A stretch of DNA of 64,000 nt from Bacillus sp. NTK074B (GTDB taxonomy: Bacteria; Bacillota; Bacilli; Bacillales; Bacillaceae_B): NCBI RefSeq assembly GCF_017303375.1, contig NZ_JAFKOH010000007.1, positions 124,001 through 188,000 of the forward strand, in the 5' to 3' direction. This document shows, in pieces, positions 53,925-62,545 of this stretch. The notes below the pieces were generated by a model that had not been told where the DNA came from, searched no databases, and was given only the letters and a program-made list of their open reading frames with translations. Position 1 is the first letter of the stretch, and every line of letters begins with the position of its first letter. The position numbers and the translations under genes are program-made.

Positions 53925-54581
53925 CTATTTTCGTGCCTTTAACCCTTTAGGTGTGGTCAATCTTTCAAGCAGCTTCAATAAAAAGTCGAAACTTAATGCG
54001 AGTAAGGCAGCGGGAATCGCCCCTGCAAGGACAAGTGCATTATTCCAGGTAGACAGTCCCCGGTAAATGAGGTCACCAAGTCCACCAGCCCCTACAAACG
54101 TTGCAAGCGTGGCGACCCCAACGGTTAAGACAGTAGCGGTTCGTATACCCGCCATGATAAATGGAAGGGCGAGAGGAAGCTCTACTTTAAATAAAAGTTG
54201 GGAATTAGTCATTCCCATTCCTCTTCCCGCCTCTATGACTCCCTCATCGACCCCGATAATGCCTGTATATGTGTTTCTGAGAATCGGTAAAAGGGCATAT
54301 ACCGTAAGAGCGATAATGGCTGTTATACTTCCCGTACCTAAAAGTGGAATAAGAAAACCGAATAGAGCCAGACTGGGTATCGTCTGGAAAACGGCAGTGA
54401 TTCCGATGAAAAATTCCGCCGACTGTTTTTTTCGGGATATGTATATACCCAATGGCAGAGATACGGCAATTGCTATGAAAATCGATACAAAGGATAAATA
54501 TAGATGTTCCAATAATCCCGTTAAGATTTCATCAGAACGGTTTGATATGGTATGGATGAAAAGGATGGAAAATGCATTCAT
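53925..54581 (-). CDS. Osmoprotectant ABC transporter permease (OpuCB/OpuBB-like)
   Basis: A 218-residue permease with five or six membrane segments and the coupling motif EAGRGMGMTNSQLLFKVELPLALP (shown in part by GRGMGMTN and ELPLALP). It pairs with the ATPase upstream (4-nt overlap). Known opuB/opuC operons encode two permeases on either side of the binding protein; only this one is present, so it may form a homodimer. Confidence 0.88.
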   Translation of the reverse strand: MNAFSILFIHTISNRSDEILTGLLEHLYLSFVSIFIAIAVSLPLGIYISRKKQSAEFFIGITAVFQTIPSLALFGFLIPLLGTGSITAIIALTVYALLPILRNTYTGIIGVDEGVIEAGRGMGMTNSQLLFKVELPLALPFIMAGIRTATVLTVGVATLATFVGAGGLGDLIYRGLSTWNNALVLAGAIPAALLALSFDFLLKLLERLTTPKGLKARK

Positions 54582-55558
54582 ACTGAACCTGCCTCCTTTT
54601 TATCAGATAGGGCGACAGCTCGAAGAATGTCACTGGATGTGATAATCCCGATCGTTTTGTCGCTTCTCGTCACCATAAGATAAGGTTTTCCGGTTGCCAA
54701 GAGCATTCTTGCCGCTTCCTGAATGGTTGCATCATATGAAATCAACGAGTATTCAGACTCTTCCAACTGCATGTGCGCATCCCTATCGTCGCTCAAGATG
54801 TCCACAACCTGCTTTTGTCCTGGATGAGATTTCAGACGATCTTCACCGATGAAAGCGCGGACGAATTCATTGGCAGGTTCTGTCAGGAGCTCATCAGGCG
54901 AAGCAAACTGCTCGATCCTCCCATCCCTCATGACGGCGATTTCATCAGCGATCTTTAATGCTTCATCAATATCATGTGTAACAAAAACGATCGTTTTATG
55001 TATTGTATTTTGAATACTTTTCAATTCATCCTGGAGCTGTTCGCGACTGATGGGATCCAGGGCACTGAATGGTTCATCCATAAGAATGATCGGGGGCTCT
55101 GCAGCAAGTGCACGGATCACTCCGACACGCTGCTGCTGTCCTCCGCTCAATTCCAATGGATACCTTTTTCGATAGATGTCCGGTTCAAGGCCTACCAGAT
55201 TAAGAAGTTCATCAACACGGCCTTCGTATTTTTCCTTTTTCCATCCTTTCAAACGAGGGATAAGGCTGATATTTTCTTCAATCGTCATATGGGGAAGAAG
55301 CCCGATACGCTGTATGACGTAGCCAATGTTTCGTCTGAGCTCCACTTCATCCGTTTCGGATGTATCTTTCCCGTTAATGAGGATGGTCCCGCCTGAAGGC
55401 GAGATAAGCTTATTGATCATCTTCATCGTAGTCGTTTTTCCGCACCCGCTCGGACCGATTAAGGCAACAAGCTTCCCTTTAGGGATTGTCAAGTTGATCC
55501 CCTTTATTGCTTCCGTACCATCTTCATAGATTTTTGTGACATTTTTAAATTCAATCAT
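54578..55558 (-). CDS. Osmoprotectant ABC transporter ATPase with CBS region (OpuCA-like)
   Basis: A 326-residue ATPase. Walker A GPSGCGKTTTM, signature LSGGQQQRVGVIRALA, Walker B IILMDEPFSALD, H-loop VTHDIDEA. The C-terminal 80 residues form CBS-like sequence (ISYDATIQEAARMLLATGK, GIITSSDILRAV), which in OpuCA/OpuA-type ATPases senses ionic strength or c-di-AMP. It starts the unit; GGTGGAATAATG surrounds the start. Confidence 0.9.
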   Translation of the reverse strand: MIEFKNVTKIYEDGTEAIKGINLTIPKGKLVALIGPSGCGKTTTMKMINKLISPSGGTILINGKDTSETDEVELRRNIGYVIQRIGLLPHMTIEENISLIPRLKGWKKEKYEGRVDELLNLVGLEPDIYRKRYPLELSGGQQQRVGVIRALAAEPPIILMDEPFSALDPISREQLQDELKSIQNTIHKTIVFVTHDIDEALKIADEIAVMRDGRIEQFASPDELLTEPANEFVRAFIGEDRLKSHPGQKQVVDILSDDRDAHMQLEESEYSLISYDATIQEAARMLLATGKPYLMVTRSDKTIGIITSSDILRAVALSDKKEAGSV

Positions 55559-55726
55559 TATTCCACCTGCTTTATGAACTGAGAAATTTTAGTAAACATA
55601 GAAGGGATACCCTCATTATACAAAAGGTAAACATGTTGTAAAAGAAAATGGCTTCTCCCCTATAGTTTGTGATGATTAAGAGTTGTGCATACTACCTGCC
55701 TAACAAAAGAGGTTTAGGCAAACAAA

Positions 55727-55756
55727 AAAACCAGTAAACTACTGTTTACTGGTTTT
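55727..55756 (-). terminator. Terminator of the NCS2 permease gene
   Basis: AAAACCAGTAAAC pairs with GTTTACTGGTTTT (13 bp, 4-nt loop); it includes the last codons and is followed by T residues on the minus strand. Confidence 0.88.
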
Positions 55757-57037
55757 AGAATGAGGTGATTCTTTCTTTAGTATATATTGTTCTACCATGA
55801 TCGCCGTAATGGTCCCCAATATTAATCCATTATTCAATATGGAAGCAACGACTACCGGCATTTCCTTAAAGGCGCTGGATGGGACGAACATTGCCCCTAC
55901 TCCTACAATAAGGGAGATTCCTGACACAAAATGAATTCTCTCCACGGCTTCTTCTTTTCGATATTCACCAAGGGCAAGCCCTACCATTTTAATGAAAATG
56001 ACCGTTGTAACCGCATATCCAACCGGCGCTGGGAGACTTGCAAATAGATTCATGATTTTTGGAATCAGGCTGATGATCATAATGATCCCGCTACCAAGAA
56101 TGAAGGGCAGAATGGAATACATCCCCGTTGCAGCTACAAACCCTGCAGATCCGGATATGGGTACAGATCCGATGGCTGAGAATATTCCACCGAATAGCTG
56201 ATTAAGGCCGGACGCGAAGCCACTCCTGGAATATCGTTCATATGTTGGTCGTCCTTGGGCTCTCATCACCTCTTCCATCACCCTGATGGAAGCGATCATG
56301 TTGGTCGTTAACAGGAATGTAATAAAGATAGACGTAACAATGACCCCTGCATCAAACACGGGTGCTCCAAACACAAACACCTCAGGAAATGAAAACCAAC
56401 TGTCTGAAACGGTGGTGGTTTCCCCCAGTCCCATCAGTATAAAAATGATCCATCCTGCTGCCAATGCAAGGATGATGGAATATTGCTGTATCCACTTTCG
56501 CCTGTGGCTGGAGAAGTATAATGCCACAAGAATGGTCAGAAAACTCCCCAACAGGACCAACGGCTCCATGGATTGACCTTCATGCTGAATTCCAAACATC
56601 CCTTTAATAAAGGATCCGCTTAATTGCAATATCAGCAGCATCAAATAAATAAACGTGATGGTTGGTGTGAACAGCGACGATAACTTCTTAAGCAGTCCAG
56701 TGGCAGATAGAATAAAGAAAATGACTCCACTGACAATCATTCCTCCCTGTAAAACCGTCAGGACTTCTTCGTGACTACTATATAATGTCCCGGCAAAACC
56801 TGCATAAATGGCAAAAACACCCCACCATAATCCTGCAGGTCCTTCGTTGATGGGAAGTTTATGACCCACCAATGCCTGGATGAGGCTGGCTGCCCCCAAT
56901 ACGAAGATTGTTCTTTGGATGAATCCGGCTGTATCTGCAGGAGACAATTGAAATAAGTCTGCAATCGCAATCGGTGCGGCGATCGATCCAGCCACCATAA
57001 ACGCCACCCATTGAAGCGCGGATAAAAGTATTTGCAT
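55739..57037 (-). CDS. NCS2-family purine/pyrimidine permease
   Basis: A 432-residue carrier with about 12-14 membrane segments, of the nucleobase:cation symporter-2 family by overall pattern (INEGPAGLWWGVFAIYAG, then FASGLNQLFGGIFSAIGSVPISGSAGFVAATG in parts, and APVGYAVTTVIF). It is more divergent than PbuX in this window and the usual NCS2 motif is poorly kept, so the nucleobase cannot be named. It lies between opu genes and plsY. The ATG has GAAGGTG upstream. Confidence 0.8.
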   Translation of the reverse strand: MQILLSALQWVAFMVAGSIAAPIAIADLFQLSPADTAGFIQRTIFVLGAASLIQALVGHKLPINEGPAGLWWGVFAIYAGFAGTLYSSHEEVLTVLQGGMIVSGVIFFILSATGLLKKLSSLFTPTITFIYLMLLILQLSGSFIKGMFGIQHEGQSMEPLVLLGSFLTILVALYFSSHRRKWIQQYSIILALAAGWIIFILMGLGETTTVSDSWFSFPEVFVFGAPVFDAGVIVTSIFITFLLTTNMIASIRVMEEVMRAQGRPTYERYSRSGFASGLNQLFGGIFSAIGSVPISGSAGFVAATGMYSILPFILGSGIIMIISLIPKIMNLFASLPAPVGYAVTTVIFIKMVGLALGEYRKEEAVERIHFVSGISLIVGVGAMFVPSSAFKEMPVVVASILNNGLILGTITAIMVEQYILKKESPHSKTSKQ

Positions 57038-57228
57038 GTGTATACACCTTCATTTCCACTATGTAAAGTGTGTCTATTTTAACATACTTCGTTGGGAAGG
57101 ACGGCGGGTAATATAAATATTAGCTACTTTTATGAACAGGTACTAATTTTTTCGTTTATTTTCTCCCCATTCTTTGGAAAACATGTTAAAATAAGAACGG
57201 ATTAGTTATTTTTAAAGGAGCAGTGATG

Positions 57229-57810
57229 ATGATTTTTGCCCTTATACTTGTACTGTCATATTTATTAGGATCGATTCCTTCTGGATTGCTGATTGGTAAG
57301 ACGTTTTATGGAAAGGACATTCGTGAACATGGAAGCGGAAATCTCGGTGGGACGAACACATTCAGAACCCTTGGTGTGAAAGCCGGGATGATCGTGACCA
57401 TCATGGATATCTTAAAAGGAACGGTCGCCACTCTATTACCGCTGGTGTTGGCAAGTGATGTTCATATGTTGCTCGCAGGGGTATTTGCCGTAATCGGACA
57501 TATGTATCCCATTTTCGCAAACTTCAGGGGAGGAAAAGCTGTAGCAACCTCTGCTGGTGTCCTCCTTGGCTATAATTACATTTTATTCTTAATCCTGCTA
57601 GCGGTCTTTTTTGTTTGCTTATACGTAACGAAGTATGTATCCCTCTCTTCTATGATTGCAGCGGTGCTCGCCTTTACGTATTCCATCTTCACTGGAGATC
57701 TTCCTCTCATCATTGTAGTTGGCATCCTCACCATTTTTGTCATTTACAGACATCGGGCAAATATAACACGGATTAGAAATAAAACCGAACCAAAAATCAA
57801 ATGGCTTTAG
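57229..57810 (+). CDS. plsY: Acyl-phosphate glycerol-3-phosphate acyltransferase PlsY
   Basis: A 193-residue membrane enzyme that puts the first acyl chain on glycerol-3-phosphate using acyl-phosphate from PlsX. The three conserved loops are visible: [27 protein letters not shown] and [19 protein letters not shown] 57229 gives the best spacing to AAAGGAG and aligns with the B. subtilis start; GTG 57223 and ATG 57226 are alternatives. It ends at a strong terminator. Confidence 0.94.
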   Translation: MIFALILVLSYLLGSIPSGLLIGKTFYGKDIREHGSGNLGGTNTFRTLGVKAGMIVTIMDILKGTVATLLPLVLASDVHMLLAGVFAVIGHMYPIFANFRGGKAVATSAGVLLGYNYILFLILLAVFFVCLYVTKYVSLSSMIAAVLAFTYSIFTGDLPLIIVVGILTIFVIYRHRANITRIRNKTEPKIKWL

Positions 57811-57815
57811 AATGT

Positions 57816-57878
57816 AAGCGACCGAATCCCCAAGAAACCTTTTTTAATAGGGTCCTTGGGGATTCAGTCGCTTTTTTA
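57816..57878 (+). terminator. plsY terminator
   Basis: A 19-bp nearly perfect stem (57816-57834 with 57855-57873) and a T run. Confidence 0.92.
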
Positions 57879-58032
57879 TTTAACGGCTCAAACAAAGAAA
57901 GTATATCTCATGCTTTCTTTGAGAAAGATGATGGTAATATGAGAATATTCTTCAAATTTTCTTAAATATACCCCCATCTTATCTGTTTTTTTTTGTAAAA
58001 TGGAGGTAGTGTATAAATAAAGGATGATGAAT

Positions 58033-59193
58033 ATGAATAAAAAGCGTGTAATAGTTGGAGTGTTCCTTTGTATTTCATTCCTCTTCACTATTGGATTGCT
58101 TATAGATAAACAATTAACAGATTGGTCCAGCTCTGTGAAAGGTGAAAAAAAGATCACTTCACTGCTCCATTCAACGAGAGAAGTACAAGCATCGGGGAAA
58201 TCTATGACATCGAGTGCGTCCCTGGCAGCAATTGGAGACATTCTCCTGCATGACACAGTTTACAATGATGCAAAAAATGACAACGGATATAATTTCACCC
58301 CTATGTTCTCTCCTATAAAGGATATGTTGGAAACTCCTGATTTCCTGATCGCAAATCAGGAATCCACCCCGGGTGGTGTGGAACTTGGCGTCTCAAGTTA
58401 TCCGCTATTTAACAGTCCGAAAGATATTGTTAAATCCTTACAGGAGGTTGGAGTCGATGCTGTCACGAATGCAAACAACCACTCGTTGGATCAGGGAGAA
58501 AAAGGACTTTTAAGTGCAATTGAATACTATGAAAAAATATCCATGCCGTATGTAGGGGCGTTTAAGAGCCGGGAAGACCAAGAACGGATTCGTACCTTTA
58601 ATGTGAATGGAATAAAGTTTGCTCTTCTTTCCTTTACATACGGAACAAATGGGATCCCTGTTCCAGAAGGGAAAGAGTATTTAGTCAATTTAATTGATGA
58701 ACATAAGATGATACAGGAAATCACAAAAGCCAAAAGCCTTAACGTGGATCTGGTCGTCATGTCCTTGCATTGGGGAAATGAATATCAACGCTTCCCTACT
58801 GAAGAACAGGAAAGATTGGCAAAGGTGTTGACGGATCATGGAGTGGATATCATTTTCGGGCATCACCCCCATGTTCTCCAGCCCCTACAAACATATAAAA
58901 CCAGTGATGGTCGGGAAGCCGTCGTGGTTTATTCATTAGGGAATTTCCTATCTGGACAGAAGGACGATTTTAAAGACATCGGTGGCATGGTTACAGTCCA
59001 AGTAGAAAAAATGATGAATCCTGCGGGTTCTAAAATCACTTATCCCTCCATTCAATTCCAGCCTACCTTTGTGTCTGAGAACCACTATCATAATTACAGA
59101 ATCTATCCTCTTGATTTTGCCAGGAAAAATGGAATGATTGCATATACCGAAGAAGAAATGGTTTCACATATGGTAGACGGACTAGCGCAATGA
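58033..59193 (+). CDS. CapA-family metallophosphatase-like surface protein
   Basis: A 386-residue protein with an N-terminal membrane anchor or signal (residues 6-27) and a CapA/PgsA-type calcineurin-like domain: AAIGDILLHD, NQEST, TNANNHSLDQG, VMSLHWGNEY, FGHHPHVLQP and YSLGNFLS carry the metal-ligand pattern. CapA takes part in poly-gamma-glutamate capsule export, but lone homologues such as YwtB-like proteins occur without capB/capC, as here. ATG 58033 follows AAAGGATGATG. Function beyond the family is unknown. Confidence 0.85.
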   Translation: MNKKRVIVGVFLCISFLFTIGLLIDKQLTDWSSSVKGEKKITSLLHSTREVQASGKSMTSSASLAAIGDILLHDTVYNDAKNDNGYNFTPMFSPIKDMLETPDFLIANQESTPGGVELGVSSYPLFNSPKDIVKSLQEVGVDAVTNANNHSLDQGEKGLLSAIEYYEKISMPYVGAFKSREDQERIRTFNVNGIKFALLSFTYGTNGIPVPEGKEYLVNLIDEHKMIQEITKAKSLNVDLVVMSLHWGNEYQRFPTEEQERLAKVLTDHGVDIIFGHHPHVLQPLQTYKTSDGREAVVVYSLGNFLSGQKDDFKDIGGMVTVQVEKMMNPAGSKITYPSIQFQPTFVSENHYHNYRIYPLDFARKNGMIAYTEEEMVSHMVDGLAQ

Positions 59194-59231
59194 TTAGAAT
59201 ACCACTGCCGTGAAATGAATGCACAACAATA

Positions 59232-59266
59232 AACGGGCTTCCCCTTAAAGGAAAGCCCGTTTTTTT
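59232..59266. terminator. Bidirectional terminator
   Basis: AAACGGGCTTCC pairs with GGAAAGCCCGTTT with one bulge, followed by T residues; it serves two convergent genes. Confidence 0.88.
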
Positions 59267-59525
59267 AATGACTTCCAAATAGTAAAGAATTGAAGAATAT
59301 ACCACAGAGGGCCAAAATAGCCAAACATGCATTGGCCAATATAAATGTCTTCCGGCGGCCCTTAAAGAATAAAGTGACCATGCCGTAATAAATTAGCGCA
59401 GCCATGATTATGAACCCACCAGCTTCAATCTGATACTTGGCCACGTGCAATTGCAAGAAAGTTAATACACTTAGTCCCGCAAATATAAAAGCTCCTATGT
59501 AATATAATAATGCTTGTGTCTTCAT
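59265..59525 (-). CDS. Small membrane protein with three segments, unknown function
   Basis: An 86-residue hydrophobic protein with membrane segments at about 6-24, 34-54 and 61-82. The ATG has AAAGGATGAG upstream. No motif or family is recognised. It is convergent with the CapA-like gene and divergent from yneR. Confidence 0.65.
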   Translation of the reverse strand: MKTQALLYYIGAFIFAGLSVLTFLQLHVAKYQIEAGGFIIMAALIYYGMVTLFFKGRRKTFILANACLAILALCGIFFNSLLFGSH

Positions 59526-59655
59526 CTATCTCATCCTTTATGCGTTTTAGTAGATGTTCTGACTTCACTATGTATATAATATGGAATGAAACTTTCTTTG
59601 TCCAGAATTCGGGGAGCCACTCTGGAAAATACCTGTAGAGAAAGGAGTCTCATCA

Positions 59656-59946
59656 ATGAACATACATATTTCAAAAGAAGCTCTAACGTGGTTTAAAGAC
59701 GAAATGCTTGTTGAGGAAGGTGAACAGGTTCGTTTTTATGTGCGATATGGAGGTTCCAGTCCTCTGCACGATGGTTTTTCATTAGGAGTGAACAAAGACG
59801 AGCCGGTGATTGTTGGTGAACGAGTCGAAATTGAAAACCGGGAATTTTTTATTGAAGAAAGAGATTTATGGTTTTTTGATGGTCATGATCTATATGTCGA
59901 GTTTGATGAAGAACTTCAAGAACCTTTATACGATTACAGAAAATAA
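59656..59946 (+). CDS. yneR: HesB-like protein YneR
   Basis: A 96-residue protein of the HesB/IscA-like fold (VRFYVRYGGSSPLHDGFSLGV, then FFDGHDLYVEFDEE). The Cys residues that bind Fe-S in true A-type carriers are absent, so it is probably not an Fe-S carrier; no Cys occurs in the protein at all. GAAAGGAGTC lies upstream. Neighbour of plsY and yneQ in B. subtilis as well. Confidence 0.86.
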   Translation: MNIHISKEALTWFKDEMLVEEGEQVRFYVRYGGSSPLHDGFSLGVNKDEPVIVGERVEIENREFFIEERDLWFFDGHDLYVEFDEELQEPLYDYRK

Positions 59947-59953
59947 TTTGTTG

Positions 59954-59978
59954 AAAGGCTGGCATATGCCAGCCTTTT
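59954..59978 (+). terminator. yneR terminator
   Basis: AAAGGCTGGCA pairs with TGCCAGCCTTT around TA, followed by TTT. Confidence 0.85.
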
Positions 59979-60013
59979 ACTATGTGATTCCTTACCTTCA
60001 ACGAATTAACTGT

Positions 60014-60319
60014 TTACTTGTTAAGAAAACGATTAATGTGCTCATGAAGGCCTTCTTTATGAAGAACCTCATATTGAATATCACCTAAAAGGTCGAAATG
60101 GGGAAAACCATCTTTCCTATGATGGATCCATTCTTTCTTCAATCCATACATCTCTCCCCATTTGGATAGGGCTTCGATGTTACAGCAACCCACTTTGGTT
60201 ACAGAATGAGTACCAGGAAATCGGTCATCCAGCCAGTAATGGGTCAGAAATGCAATCTCTCCATTCTTCACACGTTGCTTCCAACCTTTAAGCTCCTTCT
60301 TGGTTAGTCCGAATGCCAT
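60014..60319 (-). CDS. yneQ: YneQ family protein
   Basis: A 101-residue basic protein of the Bacillus YneQ family (unknown function), recognised by GLTKKELKGWKQRV at the start, FLTHYWLDDRFPG and CCNIEALSKWG, and by its place between yneR and yneP. ATG 60317-60319 is preferred since AAAGGAAG lies just upstream; the longer frame starts seven codons earlier without a site. Confidence 0.8.
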   Translation of the reverse strand: MAFGLTKKELKGWKQRVKNGEIAFLTHYWLDDRFPGTHSVTKVGCCNIEALSKWGEMYGLKKEWIHHRKDGFPHFDLLGDIQYEVLHKEGLHEHINRFLNK

Positions 60320-60389
60320 GAATTTCTTCCTTTCCAACATGCTCTTGTGGAGTCCCCCGTCATGTTTCGATTACCTCATTATGTAGGTC

Positions 60390-60806
60390 CTATTTTTTTG
60401 CTTTTTCGTAAGCATCATGCCACTGCGGGAACATTTTTCGGATGGATACCGGACGAAAGTTCTCCTGCTTTACACACACATGTTTCGATTGTCCGGTGAT
60501 GGCAAGTTGATTTTGTCCATTATAGATCTCATAAGCATATGTAATGCGAAGCCCATCATACTCTTCCACCCATGTTTTGATCAACGCTTTTTCACCGTAG
60601 CGGACCGGTGACTTATAGCTTACATTCAGATCAATGACAGGGGATAAGATCCCTTCTTTTTCAATATCGATGTATTTGAAGCCAAGGTCTTCTATCAGTT
60701 GTGTACGACCAAGTTCCATCCAAACGAGATAATTGGCATGGTACACAACCCCCATTTGATCTGTTTCCGCGTATCGTACTTCAATGGTTTTTTCAGAAAT
60801 TTGCAT
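60390..60806 (-). CDS. yneP: Acyl-CoA thioesterase YneP (4HBT family)
   Basis: A 138-residue hotdog thioesterase with YAETDQMGVVYHANYLVWMELGR (motif given in part: ETDQMGVVYHANY), carrying the catalytic Asp and the His/Asn set of YbgC-like enzymes. It hydrolyses short or medium acyl-CoAs; the natural substrate is unknown. ATG 60804-60806 follows AAGGTGG; GTG 60815 is too close to it. Confidence 0.88.
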   Translation of the reverse strand: MQISEKTIEVRYAETDQMGVVYHANYLVWMELGRTQLIEDLGFKYIDIEKEGILSPVIDLNVSYKSPVRYGEKALIKTWVEEYDGLRITYAYEIYNGQNQLAITGQSKHVCVKQENFRPVSIRKMFPQWHDAYEKAKK

Positions 60807-60931
60807 TCTTTCCACCTTCTTTATCTAATCATTTCATCCTTCATTTTATCATAGTTATAATTGGCATAGAATTAATTGGCCTTAAGTGTCGTATCTTCCA
60901 TCCCCTCTACCCAAAAATGGAGAGGAATAAT

Positions 60932-60972
60932 AACCCGGACAAATAGAGGATTGAATCTCTTCTGTCCGGGTT
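60932..60972 (-). terminator. tlp terminator
   Basis: AACCCGGACA pairs with TGTCCGGGTT, with an inner AGAG/CTCT helix; TTATTATT follows on the minus strand. Confidence 0.85.
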
Positions 60973-60992
60973 AATGGAAATTTATTTATTTG

Positions 60993-61220
60993 TTATTGAG
61001 GAGTTTGATTCGCTTCGTCTTTTATCTCGTTGCGAAAGGCCTGTAGGCTCTCTCGACGACGTTCATTCTTTGCCTGTATGGACTGAAGCTGCTCTTCACT
61101 GTCCGTGCAAGCCATCGATTCCTCAGCCCGATCGATATTTTCAATCGTATGCTGTACCATGCCCTGAAGCTTCTCTACGTTATCACTGCGATCATCCGGA
61201 TTCGGTTTATCCCATGCCAT
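60993..61220 (-). CDS. tlp: Small acid-soluble spore protein Tlp
   Basis: A 75-residue thioredoxin-like-named spore protein: MAWDKPNPDDRSDNVEKLQ and the helical ENIDRAEESMA segment are diagnostic of Tlp, found in the forespore and made under SigG in B. subtilis. TAGGAGGAATATGAG precedes the ATG. It follows sspN as in B. subtilis, but with a palindromic hairpin between the two. Confidence 0.93.
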   Translation of the reverse strand: MAWDKPNPDDRSDNVEKLQGMVQHTIENIDRAEESMACTDSEEQLQSIQAKNERRRESLQAFRNEIKDEANQTPQ

Positions 61221-61247
61221 CTCATATTCCTCCTAAAACATTCTGTG

Positions 61248-61277
61248 AGAGGGACGGACCTTCAAGACCCAGTCCCT
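61248..61277. repeat. Degenerate GGGACGGACC hairpin between sspN and tlp
   Basis: AGAGGGAC pairs with GTCCCT after a 16-nt loop in the space between sspN and tlp. The 5' arm AGAGGGACGGACCTT is identical to the copies at 2037 and 7781, the 3' arm is decayed. Confidence 0.6.
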
Positions 61278-61293
61278 AAGGGTAATATAATGG

Positions 61294-61437
61294 TCATTCA
61301 CCCTTGGTTTGGATGACCTGTGCATGTTTCCCTGATTTATCCTGCATTTGTTTCCCTTTGTTGCCGCCAGCGGACCTTGACTGTGTTCCGATGTGGTTTG
61401 GTGCAAAGTGGTTCGGACTTCCCTTTGAGTTACTCAT
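61294..61437 (-). CDS. sspN: Small acid-soluble spore protein SspN
   Basis: A 47-residue spore protein. It opens [20 protein letters not shown] and continues with [20 protein letters not shown], as in SspN of Bacillus. AAGGGGGGAAG precedes the ATG. It is expected to be made in the forespore and co-transcribed with tlp. Confidence 0.9.
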   Translation of the reverse strand: MSNSKGSPNHFAPNHIGTQSRSAGGNKGKQMQDKSGKHAQVIQTKGE

Positions 61438-61514
61438 GAACTTCCCCCCTTACTAGTATGATTACCAAAAAGAGCAGGAAGAAAAGGCGTAATTATTGGC
61501 AGAAAGATTTATAA

Positions 61515-61552
61515 GCAAAAAAAAAAGCCTTGTAATTCCTTACTCGGCTTTG
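61515..61552 (-). terminator. Terminator of the FbpB-like gene
   Basis: AAGCC pairs with GGCTT across the stop region, followed by a run of ten T residues on the minus strand. Confidence 0.7.
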
Positions 61553-61686
61553 CCTATAGGGCGTTTTATTTCAAGTCTTGCATCAATCCGTTCTTCAATG
61601 GCATCAATGGCATCCTGGTCGAGCAGGAGCTGCTGCTTATTTTCTTTTACCAGGTCTGCAAACGATTTTTTCCTTGGTCTGCGCAT
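61540..61686 (-). CDS. FbpB-like small basic protein
   Basis: A 48-residue protein beginning MRRPRKKSFADLVKENKQQLL, the pattern of the FbpB family of small basic proteins; B. subtilis FbpB works with the sRNA FsrA in iron sparing. ATG 61684-61686 has AAAGGGAGGG upstream; a longer frame to 61809 has no ribosome site. No Fur box is visible upstream, so iron control is not supported here. Confidence 0.75.
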   Translation of the reverse strand: MRRPRKKSFADLVKENKQQLLLDQDAIDAIEERIDARLEIKRPIGKAE

Positions 61687-61787
61687 ATCATTCCCTCCCT
61701 TTCTATTGTGTTTGTTTGTATAAGTAGTATATCCAAATGTCAGATATTTTAAACAAAGGTCACAATAGAAGCTGGAATAGGTAGGGA

Positions 61788-61826
61788 TGGGGGACGCAAC
61801 TGTTCGCATATGAAAGGTCCGTCCCT
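61788..61826 (-). terminator. Hairpin after yneN, GGGACGGACC family
   Basis: GGGACG (61791-61796) pairs with CGTCCC (61820-61825); the arm read on the minus strand is AAGGGACGGACCTTTCATA. It overlaps the end of yneN. Confidence 0.55.
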
Positions 61827-62413
61827 TACTTAATCATGGATGTAAGGGAGTCAATACTGGTGATGGCACCGATTTGTTTGTGGGTAATGATGCCTTTTTC
61901 GTTGATGATGAAGGTGGTCGGTACAGTCAGGATTTCATAGGCAGTATTAATTTTGTCATCAGTGTCCATAAGGATGGGGAAGGTCAGTCCCATTGCTTTT
62001 TGGTATTCTTTCACGTTGTATTGAGGGTCTATGTTGATGGCCAGGATCTCTACATTTTTTCCATGTTTGCGATAAAATTCCTGTAAGACAGGCATTTCTT
62101 CTTTGCAAGGTGGACACCAGGTAGCCCAAAAGTTTATAATCACTTTCTTTCCTTTCAATTCAGATAATGTCTTGGATCCTCCATTCAGTGTATCCAGCTT
62201 AAAATCAACAGCCTTATCTCCGACATTGGGACCGGGATAGTTCTCTAAGGGAGTGGTTTCAGCAGCCTCTCCTTCTTCTATATCGATTAACTGGTCATAT
62301 CCATCGGCTTGTTGAAATGTGTCTTTGGAAAATAAGCTAGGGTCTGATTTGTTGTCAATATAGAAAGAGAAGACTAGTAAAGAGACAAGCAAAATGCCGA
62401 ATATGGCCTTCAA
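61826..62413 (-). CDS. yneN: Membrane-anchored thioredoxin-like protein YneN
   Basis: A 195-residue ResA/TlpA-like protein: N-terminal anchor (KAIFGILLVSLLVFSFYID), acidic linker, then a thioredoxin fold with active site FWATWCPPCKEEMP and cis-Pro in LTVPTTFIINEKG. It faces the outside of the membrane and is probably a thiol-disulfide reductant. TTG 62411-62413 is chosen because AAAGGAGA lies 7 nt upstream; ATG 62429-62431 lies before that site. In B. subtilis yneN is likewise next to citB. Confidence 0.87.
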   Translation of the reverse strand: MKAIFGILLVSLLVFSFYIDNKSDPSLFSKDTFQQADGYDQLIDIEEGEAAETTPLENYPGPNVGDKAVDFKLDTLNGGSKTLSELKGKKVIINFWATWCPPCKEEMPVLQEFYRKHGKNVEILAINIDPQYNVKEYQKAMGLTFPILMDTDDKINTAYEILTVPTTFIINEKGIITHKQIGAITSIDSLTSMIK

Positions 62414-62509
62414 AGGAGTCTCTCCTTTCATGGAAATGATTTTATTATCATCTTATGTAGGCTTGTCTTCCTTTAGTCGTGTATTTTTTTGAGGGTCTTA
62501 GGGGATATA

Positions 62510-62535
62510 AAAAAAGCCCCGGGAACCCGGGGCTC
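62510..62535 (-). terminator. citB terminator
   Basis: GAGCCCCGGG-TTCC-CGGGGCTT hairpin followed by T residues on the minus strand. Confidence 0.92.
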
Positions 62536-62545
62536 AGAAGCATCA

